6,137 nucleotides of DNA from DAOTVS01 sp034436375 (GTDB lineage: Bacteria > Chloroflexota > Anaerolineae > SpSt-313), in NCBI GenBank assembly GCA_034436375.1, contig DAOTVS010000018.1, positions 1 to 6,137 of the forward strand. The letters are read 5' to 3'. The translations under genes and the position numbers were made by a program. This document shows, one piece after another, positions 5,498 to 6,137 of the stretch. Within the stretch, counting starts at the first letter, position 1; the number at the start of each line of letters is the position of its first letter. The notes beneath the pieces were generated by a model, which did no database searches, was not told the origin of the DNA, and saw nothing but the letters and a program-made list of their open reading frames with translations.

Positions 5498-6137
5498 TGA
5501 TCGAGCTGGATGCGATCTCGGTTCGCTTTCCCGGGCGCGTGGCCCTATGCGATCTCTCGCTCGCCCTGCAGCCGGGCGTGACCGTGATCCACGGGGCGAA
5601 CGGGGCGGGCAAGACGACGCTGCTGCGCCTGGTGGCGACGCTGCTCTCTCCTGACCGGGGCCAGGTGCGCTACCCGTGGGAGAACGCCGGCCCGGGGAGC
5701 CTGGACCGGCTGCGCGCGCGTATCGGTTACGTGCCGCAGGACGGCCGTCTGATGCAGACGCTCTCCTGCGCCGATGCCCTGCGCTACCTGGCGGCCGTGC
5801 GCGGCCGGCCCAGTGGGCGGCGCGACGTCGAGCCGCTCCTGGCGCGCTGGGGGCTGTGGCCGGTGCGCGCCCGGCGACTGGATCGACTCTCTACCGGCGA
5901 AGCCCGCCGGTGGCTGCTGGCGCAGAGCCAGCTCAGCAACCCCGACCTGTGGATCCTCGACGAGCCCCTGCGCGCGCTCGACGCCGAGGCCGTGCAGACG
6001 CTGCGCGCCGAGCTCACCCTCTATGCCTCCTCTACCCGCACTACACCCCGCTTTGCCCTCGTTGCCGCCCATGATGCCTGCCTCGACGAGCTGGCCCGGC
6101 AGGTCGTATACCTTGACTGTGGCCAGATTGCCCTCTC
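5491..6137 (+). CDS. ABC transporter ATP-binding protein, CcmA-like, truncated at right edge
   Basis: The frame is open from ATG 5491 to the edge, giving 215 codons. It overlaps the preceding stop by 7 nt, and AGGTG (5481-5485) serves as SD; ATG 5497 is an alternative. All nucleotide-binding elements are present: Walker A GANGAGKTT (35-43, Lys41), Q-loop Gln83 in YVPQDG, a variant signature LSTGE (133-137), Walker B LWILDEPL (153-160, Glu158), D-loop ALDAE (162-166) and H-loop His194 in AAHD. ATP hydrolysis should therefore be intact. The compact size, the weak insert between Q-loop and signature, and LWILDEP followed by ALD resemble CcmA of cytochrome c maturation. However, the sigma/membrane-protein context does not look like a ccm operon, so a regulated exporter is more likely. 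It should act at the inner face of the membrane with the preceding protein or with a permease beyond the window. Confidence 0.93.
   Translation, partial: MVMIELDAISVRFPGRVALCDLSLALQPGVTVIHGANGAGKTTLLRLVATLLSPDRGQVRYPWENAGPGSLDRLRARIGYVPQDGRLMQTLSCADALRYLAAVRGRPSGRRDVEPLLARWGLWPVRARRLDRLSTGEARRWLLAQSQLSNPDLWILDEPLRALDAEAVQTLRAELTLYASSTRTTPRFALVAAHDACLDELARQVVYLDCGQIAL

Noticed and set aside
4897..6072. Minus-strand frames at 4897-5400, 5010-5612 and 5545-6072
   Set aside because: They are antisense to genes with clear membrane segments or ABC motifs, and their Arg/Ala/Pro-rich composition shows no domain.

Overview
The window is high-GC bacterial DNA with dense coding sequence. Long GC-rich reading frames alternate with two less GC-rich intergenic stretches. 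The gene set is a fused FAD/Fe-S oxidoreductase, a DUF92 membrane protein, and an ECF sigma factor followed by a permease-like membrane protein and a short ABC ATPase. This would fit Chloroflexota or a similar deep-branching group, but that is an inference from gene types and general style; no RNA gene is present to fix the taxonomy.

Layout. Positions 1-2446, minus strand: one uninterrupted reading frame of at least 815 codons that runs off the left edge. It encodes a GlcD-type FAD domain fused to a GlcF-type di-4Fe-4S/CCG domain. Positions 2447-2808: a divergent intergenic region. It holds a near-perfect sigma70 promoter firing leftwards, a hairpin-forming leader for the oxidoreductase, and a cluster of short perfect palindromes before the rightward gene. 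Positions 2809-3708, plus strand: a TTG-initiated DUF92 integral membrane protein related to phytyl-phosphate kinase VTE6. Positions 3709-3942: a non-coding stretch with a very long near-perfect hairpin (3763-3830) and a candidate ECF-type promoter (GAAC-N17-CGTC, 3858-3882). Positions 3943-6137, plus strand: a tightly overlapping operon of ECF sigma factor, six-helix membrane protein with a soluble N-terminal region, and an ABC ATPase truncated by the right edge.

How the genes fit together. The two left-hand genes look like independent metabolic genes sharing a divergent control region. The right-hand operon is the most interesting part. The sigma factor overlaps a membrane protein that has no zinc-finger anti-sigma motif, and that gene overlaps an ABC ATPase. 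An ECF-like promoter lies directly in front of the sigma gene. This suggests a self-activating regulatory and transport cassette in which the permease-like protein, or the transporter it belongs to, takes the place of a classical anti-sigma factor. The architecture and overlaps are visible in the sequence. The functional link is inference.
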